From the NCBI GenBank assembly GCA_002450075.1, contig DJYJ01000071.1, forward strand, positions 11,182 through 58,760: a stretch of 47,579 bases of DNA, read 5' to 3'. Every line of letters begins with the position of its first letter. Position 1 is the first letter of the stretch. The stretch comes from Clostridiales bacterium UBA6981. GTDB lineage: Bacteria > Bacillota > Clostridia > Oscillospirales > Oscillospiraceae. Shown here in pieces: positions 9,138-17,235 of this stretch. Under the pieces are notes generated by a model that was not told the DNA's origin, made no database searches, and was given only the letters and a program-made list of their open reading frames with translations. A program made the position numbers and the translations under genes.

Positions 9138-10457
9138 ATGAAACGTAAACTGCTTGTTTTGACGATCGTTCTCTTTGTGCTTCTGCTGCTCGTCTCACTG
9201 GCGCTTTTCCTGCAGAGCAGAGACGCCGTCGACGCCCCGGCAGAGACGGAAGCTCTGTCCCCTGGCGAGGAAATACCGGAGGCGACGCCTCTGCCCACAC
9301 CGGAGCCGGGGCCTGTTCCCGATCCTGTTGGCCAGGGAGCCGCAGCACAGCTCAAGCTCACGCTCGATGCCCCGCAGGGCGCCGCCGCGGTGCTGGACGG
9401 AAATCTTTATACCGACTATACGTTCCCCGGGGGCACGACGCTCACGCTCTCGGCGGAAGACGAGATCTTCGCTCTGTACGTTGTTTTCGGCACCTATCCC
9501 GGCGATTGGACGCTGCGCTCCGGCGGCGAAGAGCAGCCCTGCGGACAGGACGGCTTCCTGCACGAGTGCGTGTTCCTTGACCGCCCTGACACGAGCATCG
9601 AGCTTGTTTTTCCGGACGAGGATGTCATGATCCGCGACGTCTACGCCTTTTCCGACGGCTATCTTCCGACCTTTGTCCAGACCTGGCGCAACCTCCGGGA
9701 GGACGAGGGCGCAGATATTCTGCTCTTCTCCTCCCACTATGACGACGAGCTGCTCTTCTTCGGCGGGCTGATCCCCTACTATTCCGCCGTGCGCGGCCTG
9801 CGCGTCCAGGTGGCGTATATGACCAGCAACTATCTCACCGATTTCGCCAATTACCGTTTCCGTCCGCACGAGGCGCTCAACGGTCTGTGGACCGCCTGTG
9901 CGCGTTTCTATCCCGTCACGAACGAGGTGCCGGACAGGGAGTGCTACAGCTATCCGGACGCAGCGAGCATCTACGGTGAGGACACGTTCGTTGCCTTCGA
10001 GGTCGAACAGATCCGCCGCTTCAAGCCGCTTGTCGTCGTCACCCATGCCGAAAGCGGAGAATACGGCCACGGCGTGCATATGCTCACGGCCTACACGGTC
10101 GAGCGTGCCGTCGAGGCCGCCGCCGATCCGGCGCAGTTCCCCGAATCGGCCGAACGCTACGGCGTCTGGGACACGCCGAAGACGTATCTGCATCTGTACG
10201 GCGACTGGAGCGAGAGCACCATGCTGAACTATGAGCTCATCGCGCCGGAGTTGGGGCTTCTCTCCCCGTTCCGGGTAGCGGAGGCAGCCTACCGCCAGCA
10301 CGTCACCCAGCAGCAGTGGGTCGGCTTTTATGTGTGCAGCTACGATCACCCGCATGACAGCCACCGCTTCGGCTTGTACCGCAGCCTGGTCGGCCCGGAC
10401 GAGGAAAAAAACGACCTGATGGAGCACGTCTCGCGCGAGCTGTTCCCGATCAAATAA
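9138..10457 (+). CDS. Membrane-anchored PIG-L (LmbE-like) family deacetylase
   Basis: 439 residues from the chosen ATG. The N-terminus is KRK followed by an uncleaved-looking hydrophobic segment (4-26), then a Pro/Glu-rich linker (to about 65) and a beta-rich domain (about 70-165) of unknown type. The catalytic PIG-L domain follows: SHYDDELLFFGG (His200, Asp202, Asp203, variant of PHPDDE) and THAESGEYGHGVH with His311 and His314 completing the zinc site. Family members remove acetyl groups from N-acetylglucosamine-type substrates; an extracellular envelope glycan is likely here. A TTG start at 9093 would add 15 polar residues before the signal anchor and is less likely. A strong terminator follows. 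Confidence 0.82.
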   Translation: MKRKLLVLTIVLFVLLLLVSLALFLQSRDAVDAPAETEALSPGEEIPEATPLPTPEPGPVPDPVGQGAAAQLKLTLDAPQGAAAVLDGNLYTDYTFPGGTTLTLSAEDEIFALYVVFGTYPGDWTLRSGGEEQPCGQDGFLHECVFLDRPDTSIELVFPDEDVMIRDVYAFSDGYLPTFVQTWRNLREDEGADILLFSSHYDDELLFFGGLIPYYSAVRGLRVQVAYMTSNYLTDFANYRFRPHEALNGLWTACARFYPVTNEVPDRECYSYPDAASIYGEDTFVAFEVEQIRRFKPLVVVTHAESGEYGHGVHMLTAYTVERAVEAAADPAQFPESAERYGVWDTPKTYLHLYGDWSESTMLNYELIAPELGLLSPFRVAEAAYRQHVTQQQWVGFYVCSYDHPHDSHRFGLYRSLVGPDEEKNDLMEHVSRELFPIK

Positions 10458-10866
10458 CACAAAACTCTGCCTCCCCCGGGGGGGGAGGCAGAGTTTTTTT
10501 TCTCATCAGATAGCACAGCGCCGCAAGACTTATCAGAATCGCCCCGGAGACAGGATACGCGATCATCAGCCGGTTTGCCGTGCCGTAGATCTCCAGCGCG
10601 CCCTGCAGCAGGCAGCCGACTGTGAGCACGCCGACCGCGAGTTTCCAGAATGCGGCGCAGAGCTCCCCCGCCGCGCGCATACGCAGGGAGATCAGCAGGA
10701 TGTTCACGCCGCTGCCGAGTACAAGCGGGATCAGAAACGCGCCAACCATGAACGGCGAGACCACCCCGTGGCTGAGCCTTTCGTATCCGACAGCAAAGAG
10801 CGCCGTCAGCACGCCTACCGCCGCCCATAAGACGGCTGCGCGCAGCATTCTGTTCTTATCCGACAT
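10450..10866 (-). CDS. Small membrane protein, four predicted helices
   Basis: 138 residues with about four hydrophobic helices (near 8-28, 37-57, 70-90 and 98-118) and a short positively charged loop after the last helix. I do not recognise a family. Its ATG overlaps the stop of the upstream phosphodiester glycosidase gene by 11 bp, which suggests translational coupling. The last 15 or so codons (tail KKTLPPPPGEAEFCVI) are encoded by the antisense strand of the terminator hairpin of the convergent deacetylase gene, and its stop overlaps that gene's stop. The proline-rich tail therefore may be a by-product of the hairpin rather than a conserved element. Confidence 0.65.
   Translation of the reverse strand: MSDKNRMLRAAVLWAAVGVLTALFAVGYERLSHGVVSPFMVGAFLIPLVLGSGVNILLISLRMRAAGELCAAFWKLAVGVLTVGCLLQGALEIYGTANRLMIAYPVSGAILISLAALCYLMRKKTLPPPPGEAEFCVI
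10461..10500 (+). terminator. Strong terminator of the deacetylase gene, inside the antisense CDS
   Basis: 17-bp perfect stem (10461-10477 with 10481-10497, 3-nt loop) continuing into eight T residues on the plus strand. On the minus strand only four T residues follow, so the antisense gene may read through. Confidence 0.85.
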
Positions 10867-11821
10867 AGACAATGTCGCTCACGCTCCTTTCTGAAATGCG
10901 TTTGCCATTGGTCGTGGGGTTGTTCACGACCTCGCCTAAAAACACCATTGTGGACGACCCGCCGCCGTCGAGATTATACGCCTCCCGGCAGCCCATCGCC
11001 GCCATCAGCTCCCCGAGCTCGCTGAGGCTCAGCCCCTCGCTCTCGCCGGTGCGGCCGTCGGAGACAAGGAAGAGATAATGCCCCTCGTTCAGCATGCCGA
11101 TCGCCGTGCGCGGGTTGGAGGCCTTCGCGTGGCCGACCTCTTCTCCCTCTTCGACGGCGATCTCGCCGTCCTCCACCAGTCCCGGGCCAAAGCAAAGCAC
11201 CTGCCACGCGCCGCCGGAGAGCAGCTCCTCCGCGCTTGCCGCCGAGGCGGATACGATCTCGAAGCTGCCGTCGGTGCGGATCAGCAGCATCTCGCTCTCC
11301 GAGGCGCTGTCGCGGTAGAGTACGCCGTTTCGGATCACATAGCCGCTCTGCCGCGCGCCGTAATAATCGCCGTTGACCGCAAGCACCGCGTCCGCCTCCC
11401 GGGCGATCTCGGAGGTTTTGTCCGTCACGTTCCGGCCGTAGGTGCTGTCGGCAAAGGCGGTTTTCAGATATTGCGCCGAGGAGAGCGCCACATCCGCGGC
11501 ATAGACCTGGGTATCGGCATAGCGAAAGGTATACAGCGTGATCGCGATTTTGCCGTCGTCATAGCTTCCGATTGTCTGCGCCCCTGCGGGCAGCGAGATC
11601 GCCGTCTCCTCCGGCGCATCGTTGTCGATGCTCGCCGCGGTCGGGACAAGGCAGACGTCCTCCTGCACCGGCTCGGCAGTCTGCTCGATAAAACACGCTT
11701 CCGCGTCATCTGTGACGGTGACGGATCTGCGCTCGATCACAAAGCTGTCGAGCAGCACATATATAGAAAAGGCCGCCGTCAGCAGCACCCCGACGGTTTT
11801 GAGCCGATTTGCTCTTAACAT
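10856..11821 (-). CDS. Phosphodiester glycosidase (NAGPA-like) family exoprotein
   Basis: 321 residues. An N-terminal basic stretch and hydrophobic helix (about 8-27) anchor or export the protein. The C-terminal two thirds match the phosphodiester glycosidase family: VLAVNGDYYGARQSGYVIRNG split around residues 147-166, PRTAIGMLNEGHYLFLVSDGRT near 235, and the hallmark YNLDGGGSSTMVFLGEVVN near 285. In human NAGPA this domain cleaves GlcNAc-alpha-phosphate diesters; in bacteria it occurs in exopolysaccharide and cell-wall proteins, so it probably acts outside the membrane. AAGGAGG lies 8 nt before the ATG. It is the first gene of a two-gene operon with the small membrane protein. Confidence 0.85.
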   Translation of the reverse strand: MLRANRLKTVGVLLTAAFSIYVLLDSFVIERRSVTVTDDAEACFIEQTAEPVQEDVCLVPTAASIDNDAPEETAISLPAGAQTIGSYDDGKIAITLYTFRYADTQVYAADVALSSAQYLKTAFADSTYGRNVTDKTSEIAREADAVLAVNGDYYGARQSGYVIRNGVLYRDSASESEMLLIRTDGSFEIVSASAASAEELLSGGAWQVLCFGPGLVEDGEIAVEEGEEVGHAKASNPRTAIGMLNEGHYLFLVSDGRTGESEGLSLSELGELMAAMGCREAYNLDGGGSSTMVFLGEVVNNPTTNGKRISERSVSDIVYVG

Positions 11822-11888
11822 TTTGCATTCCTCCTTGCTGCTTTTGCCGCAAGGATAACCGCTTAAACTAAAAAAAGCCTAAAGCGCA

Positions 11889-11917
11889 TTGACTTTTTCG
11901 CGCGCAATCGGTAGAAT
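11889..11917 (+). promoter_or_regulatory. Promoter of the MATE exporter gene
   Basis: TTGACT, 17-bp spacer, TAGAAT. The predicted start is near 11924 with a 28-nt leader. The spacer contains GCGCGCAA at the same register as the serC promoter (31852-31880). Confidence 0.75.
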
Positions 11918-11951
11918 AAGCGACACTGATTTTTTTCGACGGGAGTTTCCT

Positions 11952-13346
11952 ATGAATATCCGCAACTATATCGGCGACCGCATTTTTTACCGGAAGCTTT
12001 TCTCCGTGCTGGTCCCGATTTTGATCCAAAACCTGATCACAAACTTTGTCAGCCTGCTCGACAACATCATGGTCGGCCAGGTCGGCACGGAGCCGATGTC
12101 CGGCGTCGCGATCGTAAACCAGCTGTTATTCGTGTTCAATCTCTGCATCTTCGGCGGTCTCGCCGGCGCGGGGATCTTCACTGCCCAGTTTTACGGCAAG
12201 GGCGACGACGAGGGCGTGCGCAACACCTTCCGCACCAAGCTGTACATCGCCTTCGGCGCGGTGGCGCTCTTTACCGCTGTCTTTCTTTGGAAGGGCGAGG
12301 CGCTGATCCTGCTGTTCCTGCACGAGGGCAAGGAGAATCTCGATCTCGCGGCCACGCTCGGCTACGGGAAGGGCTATCTGCGCGCGATCATGCTGCAGAT
12401 GCCGCTCTTTGCGCTCTGCCAGGTCTATTCCGGCACGCTGCGCGAAACGGGCGAGACGCTGCTGCCGATGAAGGCGGGCATCGTCGCGGTGTTTGTCAAT
12501 CTGGTGTTCAACTATCTTCTCATTTTCGGCAAGCTGGGTCTGCCGGCGATGGGTGTGGTCGGCGCCGCGATTGCGACCGTGATCGCCCGCGTGGTCGAGT
12601 GTGTGATCGTTATTCTCTGGACGCACCGCCACGCCGCGCGCTGCGGCTTCATCGCGGGAGCATACCGTTCGCTGCGCGTCCCCGGCCCGCTCTTCGGGCG
12701 GATCGCCCGGCTCGGCGCGCCGCTGCTCGTCAACGAGGTGCTCTGGTCCGCCGGCATGACGACGCTGAACCAGTGCTATTCCGTCCGCGGGCTGGAGGTC
12801 ATCTCCGCGCTGAACATCTCCTCGACGATCTCCAATCTTTTCTTCTGCGCCTTCTTTGCCACGGGCAACGCGATCTCGATCCTGATCGGGCAGCTGCTCG
12901 GCGCCGGCGAGACGGAGCGCGCCGTGGACGAGGACCGCAAGCTGATCGCCTTCGCCGTCGCGCTCAGCACGCTGATCGGCGGCGTCATGGCGCTGGTAGC
13001 GCCGCTGGTGCCGCAGATCTACAACACGACCGACGCCGTCAAGGCGCTGGCCTGCGACCTGCTGCTGGTGAGCGCGGCCATGATGCCTCTCAACGCTTTT
13101 ACCAACTCCTGTTATTTCACGCTGCGCAGCGGCGGCAAGACGATCATCACCTTCATTTTCGACAGCGCATTTCTCTGGGTCATCGCCGTTCCGGTCGCCT
13201 TTGTTCTCTCGCGTCTGACGGCCATGCCAATCCTGCCGATGTACATCACGGTCAGCCTGCTCGAGCTTATCAAGTGCATGGTTGGCTATTACCTGGTAAA
13301 GCGCCGCAAATGGGTCAATAATATCGTTTCGTTCGAAGAAGCATAA
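11952..13346 (+). CDS. MATE family multidrug/cation exporter
   Basis: 464 residues, 12 predicted transmembrane helices. Features of the family are visible: FSVLVPILIQNLITNFVSLLDNIMVGQVG at the first helices, the second MatE repeat starting near residue 235 (ARLGAPLLVNEVLWSAGMTTLNQ), and helix-ending GNAISILIGQLLGAGE. MATE proteins export drugs or metabolites using Na+ or H+ gradients; the substrate is unknown. GGGAG lies 7 nt before the chosen ATG; an upstream in-frame TTG at 11889 lies within the promoter and is rejected. It is divergent from the phosphodiester glycosidase gene and monocistronic. Confidence 0.92.
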   Translation: MNIRNYIGDRIFYRKLFSVLVPILIQNLITNFVSLLDNIMVGQVGTEPMSGVAIVNQLLFVFNLCIFGGLAGAGIFTAQFYGKGDDEGVRNTFRTKLYIAFGAVALFTAVFLWKGEALILLFLHEGKENLDLAATLGYGKGYLRAIMLQMPLFALCQVYSGTLRETGETLLPMKAGIVAVFVNLVFNYLLIFGKLGLPAMGVVGAAIATVIARVVECVIVILWTHRHAARCGFIAGAYRSLRVPGPLFGRIARLGAPLLVNEVLWSAGMTTLNQCYSVRGLEVISALNISSTISNLFFCAFFATGNAISILIGQLLGAGETERAVDEDRKLIAFAVALSTLIGGVMALVAPLVPQIYNTTDAVKALACDLLLVSAAMMPLNAFTNSCYFTLRSGGKTIITFIFDSAFLWVIAVPVAFVLSRLTAMPILPMYITVSLLELIKCMVGYYLVKRRKWVNNIVSFEEA

Positions 13347-13351
13347 AGCAA

Positions 13352-13384
13352 AAAAAGGAAGGACTTCAATAGTCCTTCCTTTTT
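13352..13384. terminator. Bidirectional terminator between MATE gene and oxidoreductase operon
   Basis: Stem of 13 bp (AAGGAAGGACT core) with a 5-nt TCAAT loop, with T-runs on both strands. It ends the plus-strand MATE transcript and can end the minus-strand oxidoreductase operon. Confidence 0.85.
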
Positions 13385-13410
13385 CGATATTGTCCTCCGA
13401 GCGTATTTTT

Positions 13411-13480
13411 CGTCAGACGAGGCTTTTGGGGCGGGAGAATACGGTTTGGTATCTTCCGCCCCAGGTAACGAAGTCTGGCG
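13411..13480 (-). other. Structured 3' UTR element of the oxidoreductase operon
   Basis: Two nested inverted repeats: outer CGTCAGAC (13411-13418) with GTCTGGCG (13473-13480, one G-U pair), inner TGGGGCGG (13427-13434) with CCGCCCCA (13456-13463). It sits between the last gene stop and the terminator on the minus strand. It could be a structured UTR, a processing site or a degraded repeat; no coding capacity seen. Confidence 0.45.
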
Positions 13481-13510
13481 GAAAACAATCCGGAGCCTGC
13501 CGATAGAAGC

Positions 13511-14050
13511 TTATTTCGCGGCTTCCATGCCGGCGAGGAGCGCCGCCTTGTTGCCCTCGAGGAAGCGGGCCTTGCGCTCGCCAAGCTCGATGCGGATGGC
13601 CTCGACCATCTTGTCGACGCTGACGGAGGCGTCGTCCGCGCCCATCATGGCGCCGAGGATCGCCACGTTCGCGCCCTTGGGGTTCTTGACCTCGTCGGCG
13701 ATGCGTGCCGCGTCGCAGTAGACGACCTTGACGTCGTCGCGCTGGACCTTGCGGTCGATGATCGAGCTGTTGACAACGATCAGCCCACCGGGCTTGACGG
13801 TGTGCTCGAACTTGTCGAGAGAGGGCAGGTTCATGGCGATCAGCACGTCCGCGTTGTCCACCATGGGCGAGCCGACCTCTTCATCGCTGACGATGACCGA
13901 GCAGTTGGCCGTGCCGCCGCGCATTTCCGGACCGTAGGAGGGCAGCCAGCTGACGTGCTTGCCGTCGAGCATGTTGGCCATGGCGACGAATTTACCGATC
14001 AGCAGCATACCCTGGCCGCCGAAGCCCGCAAAAACATACTGTTTTTTCAT
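13511..14050 (-). CDS. 2-oxoacid:ferredoxin oxidoreductase, gamma subunit
   Basis: 179 residues with the gamma-subunit opening FAGFGGQGMLLIGK (about residues 7-20) and the typical ASWLPSYGPEMRGG-like segment WLPSYGPEMRGGTANC (about 35-50). In this four-subunit enzyme family the gamma chain helps bind coenzyme A and completes the active dimer. It is the last gene of the operon, starting 2 bp after the beta-subunit stop; GGGGG inside the end of the beta gene is the only ribosome-site candidate, so translational coupling is likely. A structured 3' UTR follows. Confidence 0.9.
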   Translation of the reverse strand: MKKQYVFAGFGGQGMLLIGKFVAMANMLDGKHVSWLPSYGPEMRGGTANCSVIVSDEEVGSPMVDNADVLIAMNLPSLDKFEHTVKPGGLIVVNSSIIDRKVQRDDVKVVYCDAARIADEVKNPKGANVAILGAMMGADDASVSVDKMVEAIRIELGERKARFLEGNKAALLAGMEAAK

Positions 14051-14052
14051 GG

Positions 14053-14811
<759 letters not shown>

Positions 14812-14812
14812 C

Positions 14813-15892
14813 TTATTTGCCCTCCTTAATTTTGAGGATCTCTGCCTTGATCTCGTCGGTGGTCGGGAACTGGCTGCCCAGGTGGCCGAAGAATCGCACG
14901 TCCTTGCCGCCGTTGATGGCCAGCTTCACGTCCTCGAGCATCTGGCCTTCGTTGACCTCGACGTCCAGCACGCCCTTGACCTGATCGCGGACGGTGGTCT
15001 CGCGCAGCGCGTCATACGGGAAGGGCCATACGGTGATGGGACGGAACAGGCCGACCTTGATGCCTTCGGCGCGCATTTCGTCGACGACGGTCTTGACAAC
15101 ACGGGCGACCGTGCCGAACGCGGTGACGATGACCTCGGCGTCATCGGTCTTGTAGCATTCCCACATCTGCTCGTTCTCGCGGGCGGCCTTGTAGGACTTC
15201 TGCAGCTCGGCGTTGTGGACGGTCAGAGATTCGGTGTCGATGTAGATGGAGTTGATGACGCCGCGCTTGGCGGGGTCATCGCCGGGCTTCCAGCCGGTGC
15301 AGGCCCAGGGCTTCTTCTCCGGGTCGACCTTGAAGTCCACCATCTCGGGCATCTCGACAGGCTCCATCATCTGGGCGATGATGCCGTCGGCGAGGAAGAG
15401 GACCGGCATGCGGTACTTTTCGGCCTTGTCAAAGGCAAACATCATGATGTCGATGGCTTCCTGGACGGAGGAGGGAGCGTAGGTCAGCAGATGGTAGTCG
15501 CCGTTGCCGCCGCCCTTGGTGCCCTGGAAGTAGTCGCCCTGGGAGGCCTGGATGTTGCCGAGGCCGGGGCCGCCGCGCATGACGTTGAGGATCACGCAGG
15601 GCAGCTGGGCGCCGGCGCAGTAGGAAATGCCCTCCTGCTTCAGGCTGACTCCGGGGCTGGAGGAAGAGGTGATGACGCGCGCGCCGGTACCGGCGGCGCC
15701 GTACACCATATTGATCGCCGCGACTTCGCTCTCGGCCTGGAGGAAGCATCCTCCGACCTCGGGCATGCGGGCGGACATGTACTCAGGGATCTCGGTCTGC
15801 GGGGTGATGGGGTAGCCGAAGAAGAAACGTGCGCCGGCGCGAATGGCGGCCTCGGCGATCGCTTCGGACCCCTTCATAAGAGTCAGTGCCAT
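14813..15892 (-). CDS. vorB: 2-oxoacid:ferredoxin oxidoreductase, alpha subunit (VorB-like)
   Basis: 359 residues from the ATG chosen. The opening KGSEAIAEAAIRAGARFFFGYPITPQTEI (residues 7-35) is the N-terminal pyrimidine-binding domain of the alpha chain; SSSPGVSLKQEG and NVMRGGPGLGN are further landmarks. The latter half is the transketolase C-terminal domain. The assignment to branched-chain (Vor) rather than 2-oxoglutarate (Kor) type is by general resemblance only. The start with AGGAGG spaced 8 nt is preferred over an ATG 6 bp upstream (spacing 2) and over a longer frame reaching 15985 that would run into the ferredoxin gene. Confidence 0.9.
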   Translation of the reverse strand: MALTLMKGSEAIAEAAIRAGARFFFGYPITPQTEIPEYMSARMPEVGGCFLQAESEVAAINMVYGAAGTGARVITSSSSPGVSLKQEGISYCAGAQLPCVILNVMRGGPGLGNIQASQGDYFQGTKGGGNGDYHLLTYAPSSVQEAIDIMMFAFDKAEKYRMPVLFLADGIIAQMMEPVEMPEMVDFKVDPEKKPWACTGWKPGDDPAKRGVINSIYIDTESLTVHNAELQKSYKAARENEQMWECYKTDDAEVIVTAFGTVARVVKTVVDEMRAEGIKVGLFRPITVWPFPYDALRETTVRDQVKGVLDVEVNEGQMLEDVKLAINGGKDVRFFGHLGSQFPTTDEIKAEILKIKEGK

Positions 15893-15905
15893 AGTCATAT
15901 CCTCC

Positions 15906-16115
15906 TTAATCTCTCTCGATCCGGATAGCCACGTCCGGGCAGGTACGGGCGCACGACGCGCAGCCGATGCACGCTTCGGGAGCAACTACCTCAGCCGGGT
16001 GGTAGCCTTTTGCGTTGAGCCTGGTCTTTGAGAGCGCCAGAACGGCCTTCGGGCAGGCTCTGGCACAAAGGCCGCAGCCCTTGCAGATGAGCTCATCGAT
16101 TGTAACTTTTACCAT
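15906..16115 (-). CDS. 2[4Fe-4S] ferredoxin-like delta subunit
   Basis: 69 residues with two complete cluster motifs: Cys11, 14, 17, 21 and Cys49, 52, 55, 59, each CxxCxxCxxxCP. As delta subunit it passes electrons from the beta subunit to external ferredoxin. GAGGAG lies 5 nt before the ATG; the 13 residues further upstream in frame lack a ribosome site. It begins the delta-alpha-beta-gamma series and lies 85 bp downstream of the P-loop ATPase gene. Confidence 0.93.
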   Translation of the reverse strand: MVKVTIDELICKGCGLCARACPKAVLALSKTRLNAKGYHPAEVVAPEACIGCASCARTCPDVAIRIERD

Positions 16116-16200
16116 GATACTCCTCTTTTCTGTTAGTTTTTGCCATGATTTCAAGCTATCTTAAAACCGCGGATGCGGGGTTTGCGCAATAGAATTCCCC

Positions 16201-16935
16201 TTACTTTTCTCCCACGCCGAAGGGGTTGGCGTTGAGTCCGTGGATCCAGCTGTCCCAGTCGCGCTGCATATAGGTGTCGATCTCGAGCGGCGTGCCGATA
16301 TATTTCGGGTCGTGCCCCTCGGCGAGGAAGCTGTCCAGCATCGCCTTTTTGCCGGAGGTGTACAGCACCGGGACGCCCGTCTTCTCCGAGACCTCTCGGA
16401 TCATCTCATAGCCGTCGCGCAGCTCGGCCGGGGTCGTGCACTGGGCGAGGTTGGTGTTGTTGATCATACCGGTGATCTTCAGACGGGAGTGGATCTGCAT
16501 CTCCTCCTGGAGGTGGATGATCTTTTCCACCGTTCCGGCCAGCGGGCGGCGGATGTTGACGACGTTGAGCACCTCAAGCTCGGACTCCTCAAGCTCCATA
16601 AAATCCTGGTGATAGCGCCCCAGCGCCGTCGAGCCCACCGCGTCACCGCCGACGTCGAACACGACGCAGTCCCAGTCCATCGCGAAGGCTGAGGCGACCT
16701 CGGCGGGAAGGGAGAGCGTTTCGATGCCGGAGGAGGCGTAGTTCGGGCTGACGAGGCGGATCTCCTTCATGCGCGCCATCTTGCCGCGTTCGGTCAGACG
16801 GAAATAGGTGTTGACCATATCGAGGTCCAGCAGTTCGGTCCTCAGCCCTTTGGCCGCGGCATTAAAGGCAAAATTGAGCGCAAGCTCGGTCTTGCCGCTT
16901 CCGTAATTGCCGATCAGCACATAATACTTTTTCAT
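16201..16935 (-). CDS. P-loop ATPase linked to the 2-oxoacid oxidoreductase operon
   Basis: 244 residues of the SIMIBI/ParA-like class. Walker A is GNYGSGKT (9-16), an aspartate-rich switch LLDLDMVNTYFRL follows near residue 36, and VVFDVGGDAVGS near residue 90 is the Walker B/switch II. No DNA-binding or membrane part. It is the first gene downstream of a strong promoter and precedes the ferredoxin/alpha/beta/gamma genes by 85 bp. A maturation or cofactor-loading role for the oxidoreductase is inference from the gene order; the substrate is unknown. Confidence 0.8.
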   Translation of the reverse strand: MKKYYVLIGNYGSGKTELALNFAFNAAAKGLRTELLDLDMVNTYFRLTERGKMARMKEIRLVSPNYASSGIETLSLPAEVASAFAMDWDCVVFDVGGDAVGSTALGRYHQDFMELEESELEVLNVVNIRRPLAGTVEKIIHLQEEMQIHSRLKITGMINNTNLAQCTTPAELRDGYEMIREVSEKTGVPVLYTSGKKAMLDSFLAEGHDPKYIGTPLEIDTYMQRDWDSWIHGLNANPFGVGEK

Positions 16936-16983
16936 ACTGCACCTCGAGACGAGCCGGTCCTGCTCATACCTTTTCTTAGTATC

Positions 16984-17012
16984 ATTCTATCATCGCCCTG
17001 TCTACGCGTCAA
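16984..17012 (-). promoter_or_regulatory. Promoter of the P-loop ATPase/oxidoreductase operon
   Basis: On the minus strand: TTGACG (17012-17007), 17-bp spacer, TAGAAT (16989-16984). The predicted start near 16977 leaves a leader of about 42 nt. The rest of the 300-bp gap up to 17235 is A/T-richer and holds only the terminator at 17205-17233; no gene seen. Confidence 0.8.
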
Positions 17013-17200
17013 TGAACAAACTGCCGATAATCGCCTGCCGTTTGGCTGCAAAATGACGAATTATTTTTCGTTGTGTTTTTGATTATGTGCACTTTTGTTT
17101 CATTGTCTTCCTTTTTGCATTTTTTCTTTTGCTTTTGACGCATGGCATACCTCAGAGTGCGGCGCTTTGAGGAAACACCTTGGAAAAGTTCAGGAAATCA

Positions 17201-17233
17201 AAAAAACAGGTGCAAAAACGCACCTGTTTTTTT
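17201..17233. terminator. Bidirectional terminator after the TPM-domain gene
   Basis: AACAGGTGC (17205-17213) pairs with GCACCTGTT (17220-17228), with A/T runs on both sides. It lies 3 bp beyond the TPM gene stop on the minus strand. Confidence 0.85.
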
Positions 17234-17235
17234 GC

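Noticed and set aside
15893..15985. N-terminal extension of the alpha subunit
   Set aside because: It would run into the ferredoxin gene and lacks a ribosome site, while the ATG at 15892 has AGGAGG at the right distance.
16116..16200. Second promoter or attenuator before the ferredoxin gene
   Set aside because: TTGCGC-17-TTTTAA and a short imperfect hairpin are visible but both are weak; the upstream promoter suffices.
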